A stretch of DNA of 64,000 bases from Hyphomicrobiaceae bacterium (GTDB lineage: Bacteria; Pseudomonadota; Alphaproteobacteria; Rhizobiales; Hyphomicrobiaceae). The DNA is taken from NCBI GenBank assembly GCA_021730785.1, contig JAKFWF010000062.1:62001-126000 (forward strand). The letters are read 5' to 3'. This document shows, in pieces, positions 8,814-17,439 of the stretch (the stretch's first letter is position 1; every line of letters starts with the position of its first letter). The notes under the pieces are model-generated. The model did no database searches. It saw only the letters and a program-made list of their open reading frames with translations, and was not told where the DNA came from. A program made the position numbers and the translations under genes.

Positions 8814-10007
8814 GTGTTGAACCCAATCGATCCGACAGACAAAGCAGCAATACAAGCGTTCCAGCCGCTCGCCGGTATCCGCGTCGCCGAGTTCAGTCAG
8901 ATGGTGATGGGGCCGTCGTGCGGACTGATCCTGGCCGATCTCGGTGCCGACGTGGTCAAGGTCGAGCCGCCGAAGGGAGATCGCACGCGCCATTTCAAAA
9001 GCGTGGCGTCGGGCTTCTTCAACACCTACAACCGCAACAAGCGCAGCATGGTGATCGACACGGCAACGCCCGAGGGCAAGGCGGTTGCGAAGCGCCTGAT
9101 CGAGCGCGCCGACATCTTGATTGAGAACTTTCGCCCCGGCCTGCTCGGCCGCAGCGGCCTCGACTATGCGACGGTGTCGGCCTATGCGCCCCGCTTGATC
9201 TACTGCTCACTGAAGGGCTATCTGCCCGGCCCTTACGAAAACCGGCTCGCACTCGACGAGGTGGTGCAGATGATGGGCGGCCTCGCCTATATGACCGGGC
9301 CGCCGGGCCAGCCAATGCGGGCGGGTGCGTCCGTCAACGACATCATGGGCGGCATGTTCGGCGTCATCGCCATCCAGGCGGCGCTGAGCGAGCGGCAGCG
9401 TACGGGGCGCGGCGCGCACATTCAAAGCGCGCTGTTTGAAAACAACGTGTTCCTGATGGCGCAGGCGATGATGTTCGAAAGCGTCACGGGCGAGCGGTCG
9501 ACACCGTGGTCGGTGAAGGCGTCGCCCTGGCCGGTGTATGACCTGTTTGCGACCCGCAGCGGCGACAAGATCTTCGTGTCGATCGTCGGCGAGGAACAGT
9601 GGGCAGGCTTTTGCCGCAGCTTCGGCTTCGAAGCGTGGCTCACCGATCCACGCCTTGCGACCAGCCAGGACCGCGTCGATGCGCGCGGCTGGATGATCCC
9701 GGAGATTGCTGCCCGCATTGCCACGCGCACGGTTGACGAACTCAGTTCACTGTTCGAGCAGCTGGGGCTGCCGTTTGCCCCCGTCAACACGCCGGGCGAC
9801 CTGTTCGACGATCCGCACCTCACCCAGTCGGGCGGGCTGCTGGAGCTCGAACTGGCCAACGGCCGCTGCGTGCGCACACCGGCGCTGCCGTTCTCTGTCG
9901 ATGGCCGGCGCTTGCAGAAGCGTCGCAACCCGCCCGCGGTCGGCGAGCATACGGAGGAGATTTTGCGCGAACTTGGCATGGCAAGCGCGGTCGCTGGGGC
10001 ACGGTGA
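8814..10007 (+). CDS. Class III CoA-transferase (CaiB/BaiF family)
   Basis: The 397-aa protein follows the family layout: GIRVAEFSQMVMGPSCG at the start, ADLGADVVKVEPP, ENFRPG, and ALDEVVQMMGG carrying the catalytic Asp that forms the acyl anhydride. Family members swap CoA between dicarboxylates, carnitine, formate/oxalate and similar acids. Substrate cannot be read from sequence. Position directly after ecm (84 bp) suggests a role with C4-C5 acids such as mesaconate or itaconate; this is inference. The GTG at 8814 follows GCAGGGAG; TTG 8817 is adjacent. Confidence 0.85.
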   Translation: MLNPIDPTDKAAIQAFQPLAGIRVAEFSQMVMGPSCGLILADLGADVVKVEPPKGDRTRHFKSVASGFFNTYNRNKRSMVIDTATPEGKAVAKRLIERADILIENFRPGLLGRSGLDYATVSAYAPRLIYCSLKGYLPGPYENRLALDEVVQMMGGLAYMTGPPGQPMRAGASVNDIMGGMFGVIAIQAALSERQRTGRGAHIQSALFENNVFLMAQAMMFESVTGERSTPWSVKASPWPVYDLFATRSGDKIFVSIVGEEQWAGFCRSFGFEAWLTDPRLATSQDRVDARGWMIPEIAARIATRTVDELSSLFEQLGLPFAPVNTPGDLFDDPHLTQSGGLLELELANGRCVRTPALPFSVDGRRLQKRRNPPAVGEHTEEILRELGMASAVAGAR

Positions 10008-10053
10008 CGGGGGGGTGGGCATTCTGTGGCCCGAGGCGTCATCGCGATGACAG

Positions 10054-11268
10054 TTATCGCGCGGTCGACTTGAGTTGTGTCGCGAGACCGGCGGCAACAG
10101 CCAGTGCGGCGCCAACGCCAGCGACGCAGGCGGTCCAGCCAACGTGCACGAACAGCTGTCCCAGGATCGCGCTGCCGACGAGTCCGCCGAGAAAGTAGCA
10201 GGCGAGGTAGATGCCGCTCGCCGAGCCTGGATCGGTGGTCGCCGCGCGCCCGACGAAGCCTGTGGCGGTCGCTTGCGCAAAGAACGTGCCGACGCCGACC
10301 AGGGTCAGCCCCGCCAGAACGGGTGCCAGTGAGGACGAAAGCAGCAGCGGCAATCCGCAAGCGGCCAGGCCAAGCGCCGCCCACATCGTGTTGCGCGTGC
10401 CGATGCGTGCGACCAGACGGCCGGCGAGCGGCGTCGTCAGGATGGCCGGCAGGAATACGAAATAGACGAGGCCGACCGACATCATGCCGAGCGACAGCGG
10501 TGGCCGGACCAGCACGAAGTTTACGTAGGTGAACGTGCCGATGAAGGCGAACAGGATGCAGAAGCCGATGGCGAACGTCGCGCGCAGCGGTCGATTGCGC
10601 AGATGCTGGCGCCACACCGGGATCGGCGACTTCGGCTCGGTCATCGCCACCGCCATGTGCCGCATGCCGTTCAGCGTGAAGTACACGAGGACGGCGCCAG
10701 CGAGGTTGAGGGCGGCAAACAGGTAGAAGTTGGCGGCGAGGCCCAGCGAATCCGCGATCGACGCCGACATCAGCCGGCCGAACAGGTTACTCGCCACGTT
10801 GCCGGTGATGTAGGCGGCGAAGGCTGATGCGGTCGCCTGACCGCAGGTTTCCTCCGCGAGATAGGCAAGCGTCAGCGTGAAAGCTGCCGACATGAACAGG
10901 CCCTGGATCACGCGCAGCAGCGTAAAGGTGGTGAGATCGGGCGCAACCGCGAGCAAAGCGGTCGGGATCGACAGCAGGGCGAGGCTCGCCACCACGCCCT
11001 GCCGGCGATCGATCCGGTTGCTGAAAAAAGCGACGGCAAGGCCAGCGACCGCCATGCCAAGCGTGCTGGCGTTGACCGCGGGTCCCATGGCGGCGGCGCT
11101 GACGCCATAAGCCTTCGCCAGTGTCGGCAGGATCGCCTGGGTGGCGAACAGATCGACCACGGTGAGGAACGCGATCAGCCCGATCACGATTTCCCGCTGG
11201 AACGAGATCGTGGCAGCCTGGGGTTGAGCGTCATGGCTTGGCGATGCGGAGGTGGTGGTTGGCTGCAT
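10054..11268 (-). CDS. MFS transporter, drug/sugar efflux-like
   Basis: The 404-aa protein has twelve predicted membrane segments. The MFS signature between helices 2 and 3 reads SNRIDRRQGV, with a related loop in the second half (GRLVARIGTRN). It resembles the YnfM/arabinose-efflux branch, exporting small molecules by proton antiport; substrate unknown. The ATG at 11268 is preceded by AAGGAGGA with ideal spacing. It reads convergently with the CoA-transferase gene (46 bp between stops) and follows the patatin gene at 91 bp. Confidence 0.85.
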   Translation of the reverse strand: MQPTTTSASPSHDAQPQAATISFQREIVIGLIAFLTVVDLFATQAILPTLAKAYGVSAAAMGPAVNASTLGMAVAGLAVAFFSNRIDRRQGVVASLALLSIPTALLAVAPDLTTFTLLRVIQGLFMSAAFTLTLAYLAEETCGQATASAFAAYITGNVASNLFGRLMSASIADSLGLAANFYLFAALNLAGAVLVYFTLNGMRHMAVAMTEPKSPIPVWRQHLRNRPLRATFAIGFCILFAFIGTFTYVNFVLVRPPLSLGMMSVGLVYFVFLPAILTTPLAGRLVARIGTRNTMWAALGLAACGLPLLLSSSLAPVLAGLTLVGVGTFFAQATATGFVGRAATTDPGSASGIYLACYFLGGLVGSAILGQLFVHVGWTACVAGVGAALAVAAGLATQLKSTAR

Positions 11269-11359
11269 GTAGTGTCCTCCTTGCGAGCAACGAGTGTGAG
11301 CGCGGTTGCCCGAGTGATGCGCTCTCGCAGTCAGGCCGTACCCGAGGCAGCGCCGCGGC

Positions 11360-12433
11360 TCACAGGAACGTCTGGCCGATGTCGATGCTCGAGGACTTGC
11401 CGACATGGTCAAAATTCTGCTCGAGCCATACGGTGGCGTTCTTGCGGCCGGCATCGCGCAGGCGGACCAGGAACTCCCATTCCGGATTGAGTTTGGTTGC
11501 GACGCCAAGCGCTTCCATCTCGCGATCGTCGCCAATGGAGTGCACGTGGATGCGCTTGTACTTCTTGCCATCCAGCGCTTCGTCGTCGATGAGCTTCGTT
11601 ACGAACGCGATCGCACGCATCTCCCGCATCAGCGACGAGTTGAAGCTGATCTCGTTCATCCGGTCGAAGATCTCCGGCGCTGAAGTGGGCAATTTCTTGC
11701 GCTCCAGCGGATTGATGTGGACGATGATGACATCCTGCGAACGGCCATTGTAGATCAGCGGGAAAATCGCCGGATTGCCCATGAAGCCGCCATCCCAGTA
11801 GTTTTCGCCGTCGATTTCGATGGCCTGGAAGACGTACGGCAGGCAGGCCGAGGCGAGCACCACGTCGGGCGACATGTCCTTGTTCTCGAACACCTTGATC
11901 TTGCCGGTGCGCACGTTCGTCGCCGATACGTAGAGGCGCGTCGCCCGGTTGCAGTGTGACAGCTGCTCGAAGTCGACGGTCTTGACCAGTACATCGCGCA
12001 GCGGATTGAAGTTGAAGGGGTTCAGTTGGTAGGGCGAATAGAGGTGCGTCATCGCCTGGAACATCTGGAACAGGGGCGAGGTTTCCGAATGGATGCCGCT
12101 CGCCTTCAGCCATTTCTCCCACGGTGTGGTCCGCACCGGACTGTACAACTCGCCGGCGGCCGAGATCGCCTTCCAGAATTCCGCGAGCTTTTCCCGGGCG
12201 CCGTCGACACCGCCGATCGACACGCCATAGGCCATGACCACTGCGTTCATGGTGCCGGCGCTGGTCGCGCTGATCGCCTCGATCGACAGGCGGCCATCCT
12301 CGAGCAGCTTGTCGAGCACACCCCAGGCGAAGGCACCGTGCGCACCTCCGCCCTGGAGCGCGAGATTGACCGGCTTCTGGTTTGCCTTTGCGACGGTTCG
12401 CGGCGCCGCCGTCACTGCATCATGATTTTTCAT
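11360..12433 (-). CDS. Patatin-like phospholipase family protein
   Basis: The 357-aa serine hydrolase of the patatin fold has a Gly-rich oxyanion loop (LALQGGGAHGAFAWG), a nucleophile elbow ATSAGTMNA and a catalytic Asp in YWDGGFMGNP. The elbow reads A-x-S-x-G rather than the usual G-x-S-x-G. The gene starts with an ATGA overlap on the stop of the 3-hydroxybutyrate dehydrogenase gene, so the two are translationally coupled; ATG 12445 is an alternative start. The pairing suggests a role in polyhydroxybutyrate granule or lipid turnover, but patatins also act on phospholipids and acyl esters. Cytoplasmic; no signal peptide seen. Confidence 0.85.
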   Translation of the reverse strand: MKNHDAVTAAPRTVAKANQKPVNLALQGGGAHGAFAWGVLDKLLEDGRLSIEAISATSAGTMNAVVMAYGVSIGGVDGAREKLAEFWKAISAAGELYSPVRTTPWEKWLKASGIHSETSPLFQMFQAMTHLYSPYQLNPFNFNPLRDVLVKTVDFEQLSHCNRATRLYVSATNVRTGKIKVFENKDMSPDVVLASACLPYVFQAIEIDGENYWDGGFMGNPAIFPLIYNGRSQDVIIVHINPLERKKLPTSAPEIFDRMNEISFNSSLMREMRAIAFVTKLIDDEALDGKKYKRIHVHSIGDDREMEALGVATKLNPEWEFLVRLRDAGRKNATVWLEQNFDHVGKSSSIDIGQTFL

Positions 12434-13245
12434 TGTGCGGTCCATCCACCTTCAACGGGTAGCGCCGTGCCGGTGATCGACGCGGCCGCCCCCGTGCAAA
12501 GAAAAACTGCGAGCGCGCCGAGCTGCTCGGTCGTGACGAACTGGCGGGTCGGCTGGGCGTGCAGCAGAACATCCCTGATCACCTGTTCCTCGGTGATGCC
12601 GCGGGCCTTGGCGGTTTCCGGTATCTGCTTCTGGACGAGCGGCGTCAACACATAGCCGGGGCAGATGGCGTTGGCGGTGATGCCGAACTCGGCGGTTTCC
12701 AGCGCCACGGTCTTGGTCAGGCCGACGATGCCGTGCTTGGCCGCCACGTAGGCCGATTTGAACGGCGAAGCGACGAGGCCATGTGCCGAGGCGATGTTGA
12801 TGATGCGGCCCCACTTTCGCGCCTTCATTTCGGCAACGACGGCGCGCGTCGCATGGAACGCCGAAGACAAATTGATGGCGATGATCGCGTCCCACTTTTC
12901 CGGCGGGAAGGTCTCGATCGCCTCCACATGCTGGATGCCGGCGTTGTTGACCAGGATATCGACGTGGCCGAAGGCGGCGCGCGCTTCAGTGACCATGGCT
13001 GCGATGTCGGCCGGCTTCGACATGTCGGCCGCCGAGTAGGCGACTTTGACGCCGTAGGTCCCGGCAAGCAAAGCGCGGGTGCGCTCGATCTCTGCGGGAT
13101 CGCCGAAGCCGTTCAACATGACGTTCATGCCGGCCGCGGCGAACGCCTGTGCGATTCCGAGGCCGATGCCGCTGGTGGAGCCGGTCACGATGGCGGTCCG
13201 GCCGCTCAATTCCGAGCCGGCTGACTGTGCACTGATGGTTTGCAT
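12430..13245 (-). CDS. bdhA: D-3-hydroxybutyrate dehydrogenase
   Basis: The 271-aa short-chain dehydrogenase has the NAD-binding GSTSGIGLGIAQ loop, the NNAG motif in ILVNNAGIQHVE, a catalytic Ser in NIASAHGLVAS, and Tyr/Lys in SAYVAAKHG. The motifs HGLVASPFKSAYVAAKHG, CPGYVLTPLV and QIPETAKARG are typical of alphaproteobacterial 3-hydroxybutyrate dehydrogenases. It would oxidise 3-hydroxybutyrate from PHB breakdown to acetoacetate. The ATG 13245 start (MQTISAQSAG) is chosen over 13341 because GAGTGCC lies before it and family N-termini begin near the GxxxGIG loop. It overlaps the downstream patatin gene. Confidence 0.92.
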   Translation of the reverse strand: MQTISAQSAGSELSGRTAIVTGSTSGIGLGIAQAFAAAGMNVMLNGFGDPAEIERTRALLAGTYGVKVAYSAADMSKPADIAAMVTEARAAFGHVDILVNNAGIQHVEAIETFPPEKWDAIIAINLSSAFHATRAVVAEMKARKWGRIINIASAHGLVASPFKSAYVAAKHGIVGLTKTVALETAEFGITANAICPGYVLTPLVQKQIPETAKARGITEEQVIRDVLLHAQPTRQFVTTEQLGALAVFLCTGAAASITGTALPVEGGWTAQ

Positions 13246-13564
13246 GGCACTCTCCATTGATTGTGATTGCAGGGTGCAAAGTGATGGGCCGGTCATGGGG
13301 CCGCATGAAACATGCCACGGGACCGGCCGCGCACCGTTCAATTATGCCTGATGGGCAGCATTCGGCCGTCAGCAGGTCCATGTGATGGTCTCGTCTCGGC
13401 CTGTACGGGTCGATGCCCGGACACTACGCTTGCAGCACATGCCTGGGAAATGTCGCCTGGCTCGGGTTTCGATAGCCGGCGTGCATGGCCAAGGCTTGTG
13501 ATAAAAACACTGATATGTCATAGCGTGATGAGAATACAATTTGCCGCTGAGAGCCATTGATCCG
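13246..13564. promoter_or_regulatory. Divergent promoter region bdhA / lysR
   Basis: This 319-bp spacer lies between divergent bdhA and the LysR gene. The part nearest the regulator (about 13498-13550) is clearly AT-rich and contains ATATGTCATAGCGTGATGAG, where LysR-type operators or the regulator's own promoter could lie. No convincing gene is seen in it. The arrangement is the usual one for a LysR regulator controlling a divergent target. Confidence 0.4.
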
Positions 13565-14452
13565 ATGGAAATGCACCAGATCCGTTATTTTATCGGCGTA
13601 TCACGCACGCTCAATTTCACGCGCGCGGCAGAAGAGTGCAACGTTTCCCAGCCCTCGCTCACGCGCGCGATCAAACTGCTCGAGGAGGAACTCGGCGGCC
13701 AGCTGTTTCGCCGTGAGCGCAAGCTGTCCCACCTGACGGACCTCGGCCAACGCATGCTGCCGCTGATGCAGCAGTGCTACGACACCGCGCTGGGGGTTCG
13801 CACGCTCGCGACCGCCATGAAGAAGGGCGAAATCGCGTCGCTAAAAATCGCCTTGTCGCGCACTGTCGGCCTGGAACTGCTCATTCCGTTTCTGTCCGAG
13901 CTGATGCGCGCCATGAACGGCCTCGAGTTGAAGTTCCTGCGTGGTTCGACCGACGAAGTCGCCGAGATCATGAAGCAGGGTGATGCCGATCTGGCGCTGG
14001 CAGGTTCGCCATCCGCCTCCTGGGACCGTCTCGACGCCCGGCCGCTGTTCACCGAGCGTTATGCGCTGCTCGTCAATATGGGCCATCGGTTGGCGGACCA
14101 CGAAGCCTTCGACATCGACGAGTTGCGGCAGGAACGCTTGCTGTCGCGCACCTATTGCGAGCAGGTCGAGCCGCTGGCGGCGCAGCTCAGAGGCCTTGGC
14201 ATTCCCATGACAAGTGGCCACGAGGTGTCATCCGAGCGCGACCTGATCTGCCTGCTGGAAGGCAACATGGGTGTCGCCATTGCGCCGCGCAGCACGATGC
14301 TCACGCCGGCCTTGAAGCGTCTAGCGATCGACAAACTGGAGCTGGAGCGCACCGTCTACCTCTATGCGGTGGCCGGCCGGCCGCGCTCCGCCGCGGCCAC
14401 GCTCCTGATGAAGCAGCTGCAGGCCGCCGATTGGCAGCGGATGCTGAATTGA
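13565..14452 (+). CDS. LysR-family transcriptional regulator
   Basis: The 295-aa protein has a standard winged-helix N-terminus: MEMHQIRYFIGVSRTLNFTR, AAEECNVSQPSLTRAI as the recognition helix, LEEELGGQLFRRERK. A periplasmic-binding-protein-like effector domain follows to the end. It is divergent from bdhA, so control of the bdhA-patatin pair is a reasonable inference; the effector is unknown. The ATG at 13565 is chosen by alignment to LysR N-termini; the frame opens upstream at 13541. Confidence 0.9.
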   Translation: MEMHQIRYFIGVSRTLNFTRAAEECNVSQPSLTRAIKLLEEELGGQLFRRERKLSHLTDLGQRMLPLMQQCYDTALGVRTLATAMKKGEIASLKIALSRTVGLELLIPFLSELMRAMNGLELKFLRGSTDEVAEIMKQGDADLALAGSPSASWDRLDARPLFTERYALLVNMGHRLADHEAFDIDELRQERLLSRTYCEQVEPLAAQLRGLGIPMTSGHEVSSERDLICLLEGNMGVAIAPRSTMLTPALKRLAIDKLELERTVYLYAVAGRPRSAAATLLMKQLQAADWQRMLN

Positions 14453-14519
14453 AGCGGTCGTGGGCTGTGTGGGGCGAGTAGTGGGGAACGGGTGAGGTCT
14501 CAGCCCGCGCTGCTGCAAA

Positions 14520-15236
14520 CTACGCCGCCTTGCCCGCCGCCTGTAGAGCCGTAATCAGGTCATCGAGGTCCATGCGGCGGCGATAATCGGGGTCGACGAA
14601 GCGGGCCCGGATGATGCCATCGGTTGCCACCACGAAGGTCGCCGGGATCGGCAGGAACCAGCTCGTATTGCCCTGATAGCGCGGCAGATCGCAGCCGAAT
14701 TCGCTCATGCTTTGCTCCATCTCGGCACCCACCCAGATGGCGAGATTGAGCGAGAGCGCATAGCCGTTTTCGAGATCGGACAGGATACGGAACGCGGCGC
14801 GGGCTTCCTCCTTCTGCCGCCGCGTGAAGTGCTGCTGCTCCGGCGTGATGCCGATGATTTGCCCGCCGAAGACAGCGGCCTGTTCCACCACGCTGGCAAG
14901 GGCGCGGGAATTCAGCTGGCAGTAGGGGCACCAGTGGCCGCGGTGGAAGGCCAGCGCGACCGGCCCTTGCGACAACACTTCGCCCAGGCTGACGAGGCGC
15001 CCCAGTTCATCAGGCAGCCAGAACGGTGGCATCGGCTCGCCGACCTTAGGTGCCGCGCCGCCGGCTCCCGCCCGCTGCAAGCGCGCCACCAGCCTGTCGA
15101 CGGCCCCGGCGAACTGCGGCAGATGGCGACGCAGCGCATCGGCATACATGTCGAGCTGCTGGTTGACCGGCGCAGAAGATTCACTGGCCCTGAGAAAGGC
15201 CGTGTCGAGTTGCGCGACAATCGATTCGTCGGTCAT
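14520..15236 (-). CDS. Peroxiredoxin-like (AhpC/TSA) thioredoxin-fold protein
   Basis: The 238-aa cytoplasmic protein has a helical N-terminal part (about 75 residues, LDMYADALRRHLPQF) before a thioredoxin-fold domain with ALAFHRGHWCPYCQLN. The WCPYC pair is the likely redox centre, and TPEQQHFTRR plus FVVATDGIIRARFVDPDYRRRM fit AhpC/TSA-like redoxins. It probably reduces peroxides or protein thiols. ATG 15236 has GGAGCGG upstream and is preferred to GTG 15266. It converges with the LysR gene (67 bp between stops). Confidence 0.8.
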   Translation of the reverse strand: MTDESIVAQLDTAFLRASESSAPVNQQLDMYADALRRHLPQFAGAVDRLVARLQRAGAGGAAPKVGEPMPPFWLPDELGRLVSLGEVLSQGPVALAFHRGHWCPYCQLNSRALASVVEQAAVFGGQIIGITPEQQHFTRRQKEEARAAFRILSDLENGYALSLNLAIWVGAEMEQSMSEFGCDLPRYQGNTSWFLPIPATFVVATDGIIRARFVDPDYRRRMDLDDLITALQAAGKAA

Positions 15237-16054
15237 TGTCCGCTCCAGATCGGCAATCGGGGTCACTCATGTGGTCTTCAAGGCACGCGTTGTGTCGACG
15301 ACGACGAGGATTGTGACGTGCAGGTGGAGCCAGGCCCCGATGTTGCGGATGCCGGTCTACCCCGTTGCCGGGTTGGACATCCACCAGCCTGGCCGTGGTG
15401 CCGATCGATCCAGCGCGTTCCGGCACATCCGCATCGATGCTACCGGCCCGCGGACCAAGAGTGCAATATCCTCCGGCTAGCTATTCGATAGAGTGCGGCT
15501 ATGGCGCAAGTGCCTGCTCACGCCCCAGGGAGTGTCGTGTTGGGCGTGCGTGGCGGATGCTGCTCGTCCCGTGTGATGGTGCGTTGGTCATCAGCGGCTC
15601 ATCGGCCGGCCAAGTGACGAAGCGCCCGTCGCCCGCGGTCCAGGTGTCGTCGTGGCAACGCGCAACAGCGACGTCACGCATCGGCACGGGCATCGGCCTG
15701 GACGCCAAACTCGCCGAGGCTAAGGGGCGCCTGATGGCTGCGAACCGAACCTCGATACCTCGTCGGACCGGATCATTTGGGCACATCCGTATGCGAGGTC
15801 AGGCAAGGCCGCATCATCGTCAAAGGCGGCAACGAGGGCGCCTGCACAGCCGTCGATACCGCCAGGGATCGCGCGGCTACGCCCACAAGATCGACGATGA
15901 CGCGTTGCAGGCGTCGGATGTCGCGATCATCGGCTTGTTGGACGCCGACAGGGTCATGACTCTGCTAATCCGGCTGCCACCTTAGAGCAAAAACAGCATT
16001 CAAAATACAGCCTGCAGAAACACAACAACTCCTTGTTATGGCACCACAATAAAA
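15237..16054. other. Gene-poor 0.8-kb stretch, possibly decayed coding DNA
   Basis: No frame here gives a recognisable protein over its full length. On the + strand, protein-like fragments appear in changing frames: LVISGSSAGQVTKRPSPAVQ and LDAKLAEAKGRLMAANR near 15590-15750, GRIIVKGGNEGACTAVD near 15800-15860, DDALQASDVAIIGLLDADRV near 15900-15960. Shifting frames suggest an old inactivated gene, but I cannot name its family, so non-coding sequence is equally possible. The stretch ends at tRNA-Val, a common integration point. Confidence 0.25.
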
Positions 16055-16129
16055 TGGTGGGCGGTATAGGGATTGAACCTATGACCCCACCCGTGTGAAG
16101 GGTGTGCTCTACCGCTGAGCTAACCGCCC
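16055..16129 (-). tRNA. tRNA-Val (anticodon CAC)
   Basis: Read on the minus strand the 75 nt fold as a complete cloverleaf. The acceptor arms are GGGCGGT and ACCGCCC with discriminator A, and CCA is encoded. The D arm contains GCTCAGCGGTAGAGC. The anticodon stem CACCC/GGGTG encloses the loop TTCACAC, giving anticodon CAC (valine). The T arm contains GGTTCAATCC. Confidence 0.95.
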
Positions 16130-16309
16130 GATAAGGCGCGTGTTATGGGAGCACGGCACGAGCGCTGTCAAGGTGCATGAGTGCCAGAGTGCGGTCCGCA
16201 TTCATGGCGAGCCGATAGCGGACATCGGCGCTGCCCAGCGGCGGGGTGCGCAGATTGGCGGCTGTGCCTATCGGCATTGTCGACGTCGTCGTCGGGCGCG
16301 ATCTGATCG

Positions 16310-17410
16310 CTACGGCTCGGCCTTCTGTGCCGGCGCGGCACCACAAATGGTGCGCAGCGCCTGCCAGTCGGCATCGGTGAGGGCTGGCGTCGCTGGATAG
16401 GGCGGCTGGTCGAGCGCGCGTTTTGCCCGCTCGGCCGACTGCGGGTGGGTGCGCAGGATGTCATAGCCGCCGATCGTCTTGCCGACCGTCGAGCTGCCTT
16501 CGATCTTGGCGACGCGCTTAAAGAAATCACCAATGCCGCCGGTCGAGATGCCGGCATTTTTGAGGATGCGCAACGAGTGGCCGTCGGCTTCGAGTTCGGC
16601 GGCGCGCGTATAGTTGAGCTGAGCCAACAGCAAGCCGATGTTGGCAATGGTGCTGCCGCTGCCGCCCATCATGAACTCGAGTGCTGCCGAAACGCCAACG
16701 ACGCGGACCAGCGCCGTCTCGGGGTGTCGCTCCAGGCCATGCCCCATTTCGTGGGCGAGGACGCCCGCCACCTCGTCGGGTCCGCGCGCATTTTCGACCA
16801 GTTCCCGCGTCAACACGATCTGCTCACCGGGCGCCGCAAAGGCGTTGAGCAGCTTCCAATTGACGACGATGATCTTGAATTTTGCTGTGCTGCCAGCCGC
16901 CGCCGACAGTCGCTGGCCGAGGGTGTCGAGGGCTGCAACGCCGGCTGGCGCATTGCAAACCCGATAGCTGCGGGTCATCGAGGCGATGACTTGCTGGCCG
17001 AGCCGGTCCCGCACCCCATCCGGCATCGCGTTGGCGAGCCCGCGCGCAGGGCCAATGTCCAGCCACCACAGAACGCCGATCGCGCCAGCCACGGCCGCAC
17101 CGGCTGCCGCCCACCATCGCGCCGCCTTCCAGCGCTCACGGCCAGCCGACAGGCCCGGTGCCCTGCCGATCAACTGAGTAACGAATGCCGGATCGCCGAC
17201 GAACAATGTGGCCCCGTCTTGCACCGACGACGTCAGCAGCACGTCCCGGCTGGCGCGACTGAGCGGGGTCGCAGCGGCGAGCGTGGCATAGGGCCAGAGC
17301 GAGCTTTCACCAGAACCGCTCGTGACCTCGAGGCCGGTTTCAGCAAAGCCCACCGTTCCGCTGCTGCTGCCGGCCGTCAGGCCGTCGCTCAAGGTGGCAG
17401 CATAGCGCAT
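16310..17410 (-). CDS. M48-family zinc metallopeptidase, membrane-linked
   Basis: The 366-aa protein has an N-terminal cytoplasmic part of about 110 residues, one hydrophobic segment (AAAGAAVAGAIGVLWWL, about residues 100-120) and an M48 peptidase domain. The zinc site is VLAHEMGHGLERHPET (HExxH), with the third ligand expected in AAELEADGHSLRIL; both are intact. It is followed by a glycine-rich helix and a Ser/Arg-rich tail. Such proteins act in membrane or periplasmic protein quality control. It lies 29 bp downstream of the DUF898 membrane gene, so the two are probably one operon. Start ATG 17410 (MRYAATLSDG) is the first in its domain frame. Confidence 0.85.
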   Translation of the reverse strand: MRYAATLSDGLTAGSSSGTVGFAETGLEVTSGSGESSLWPYATLAAATPLSRASRDVLLTSSVQDGATLFVGDPAFVTQLIGRAPGLSAGRERWKAARWWAAAGAAVAGAIGVLWWLDIGPARGLANAMPDGVRDRLGQQVIASMTRSYRVCNAPAGVAALDTLGQRLSAAAGSTAKFKIIVVNWKLLNAFAAPGEQIVLTRELVENARGPDEVAGVLAHEMGHGLERHPETALVRVVGVSAALEFMMGGSGSTIANIGLLLAQLNYTRAAELEADGHSLRILKNAGISTGGIGDFFKRVAKIEGSSTVGKTIGGYDILRTHPQSAERAKRALDQPPYPATPALTDADWQALRTICGAAPAQKAEP

Positions 17411-17439
17411 GGTGTGGGCCTCGTTCGTGGGGCGGCAGG

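Noticed and set aside
6684-8993. Very long open frame on the minus strand opposite ecm
   Set aside because: Antisense of a clear mutase gene; composition is His/Arg/Asp-rich as expected of a GC-driven mirror frame, with no domain.
15365-15985. 206-codon frame in the gene-poor stretch
   Set aside because: No ribosome binding site, no recognised domain, uneven composition; described instead as possible decayed sequence.
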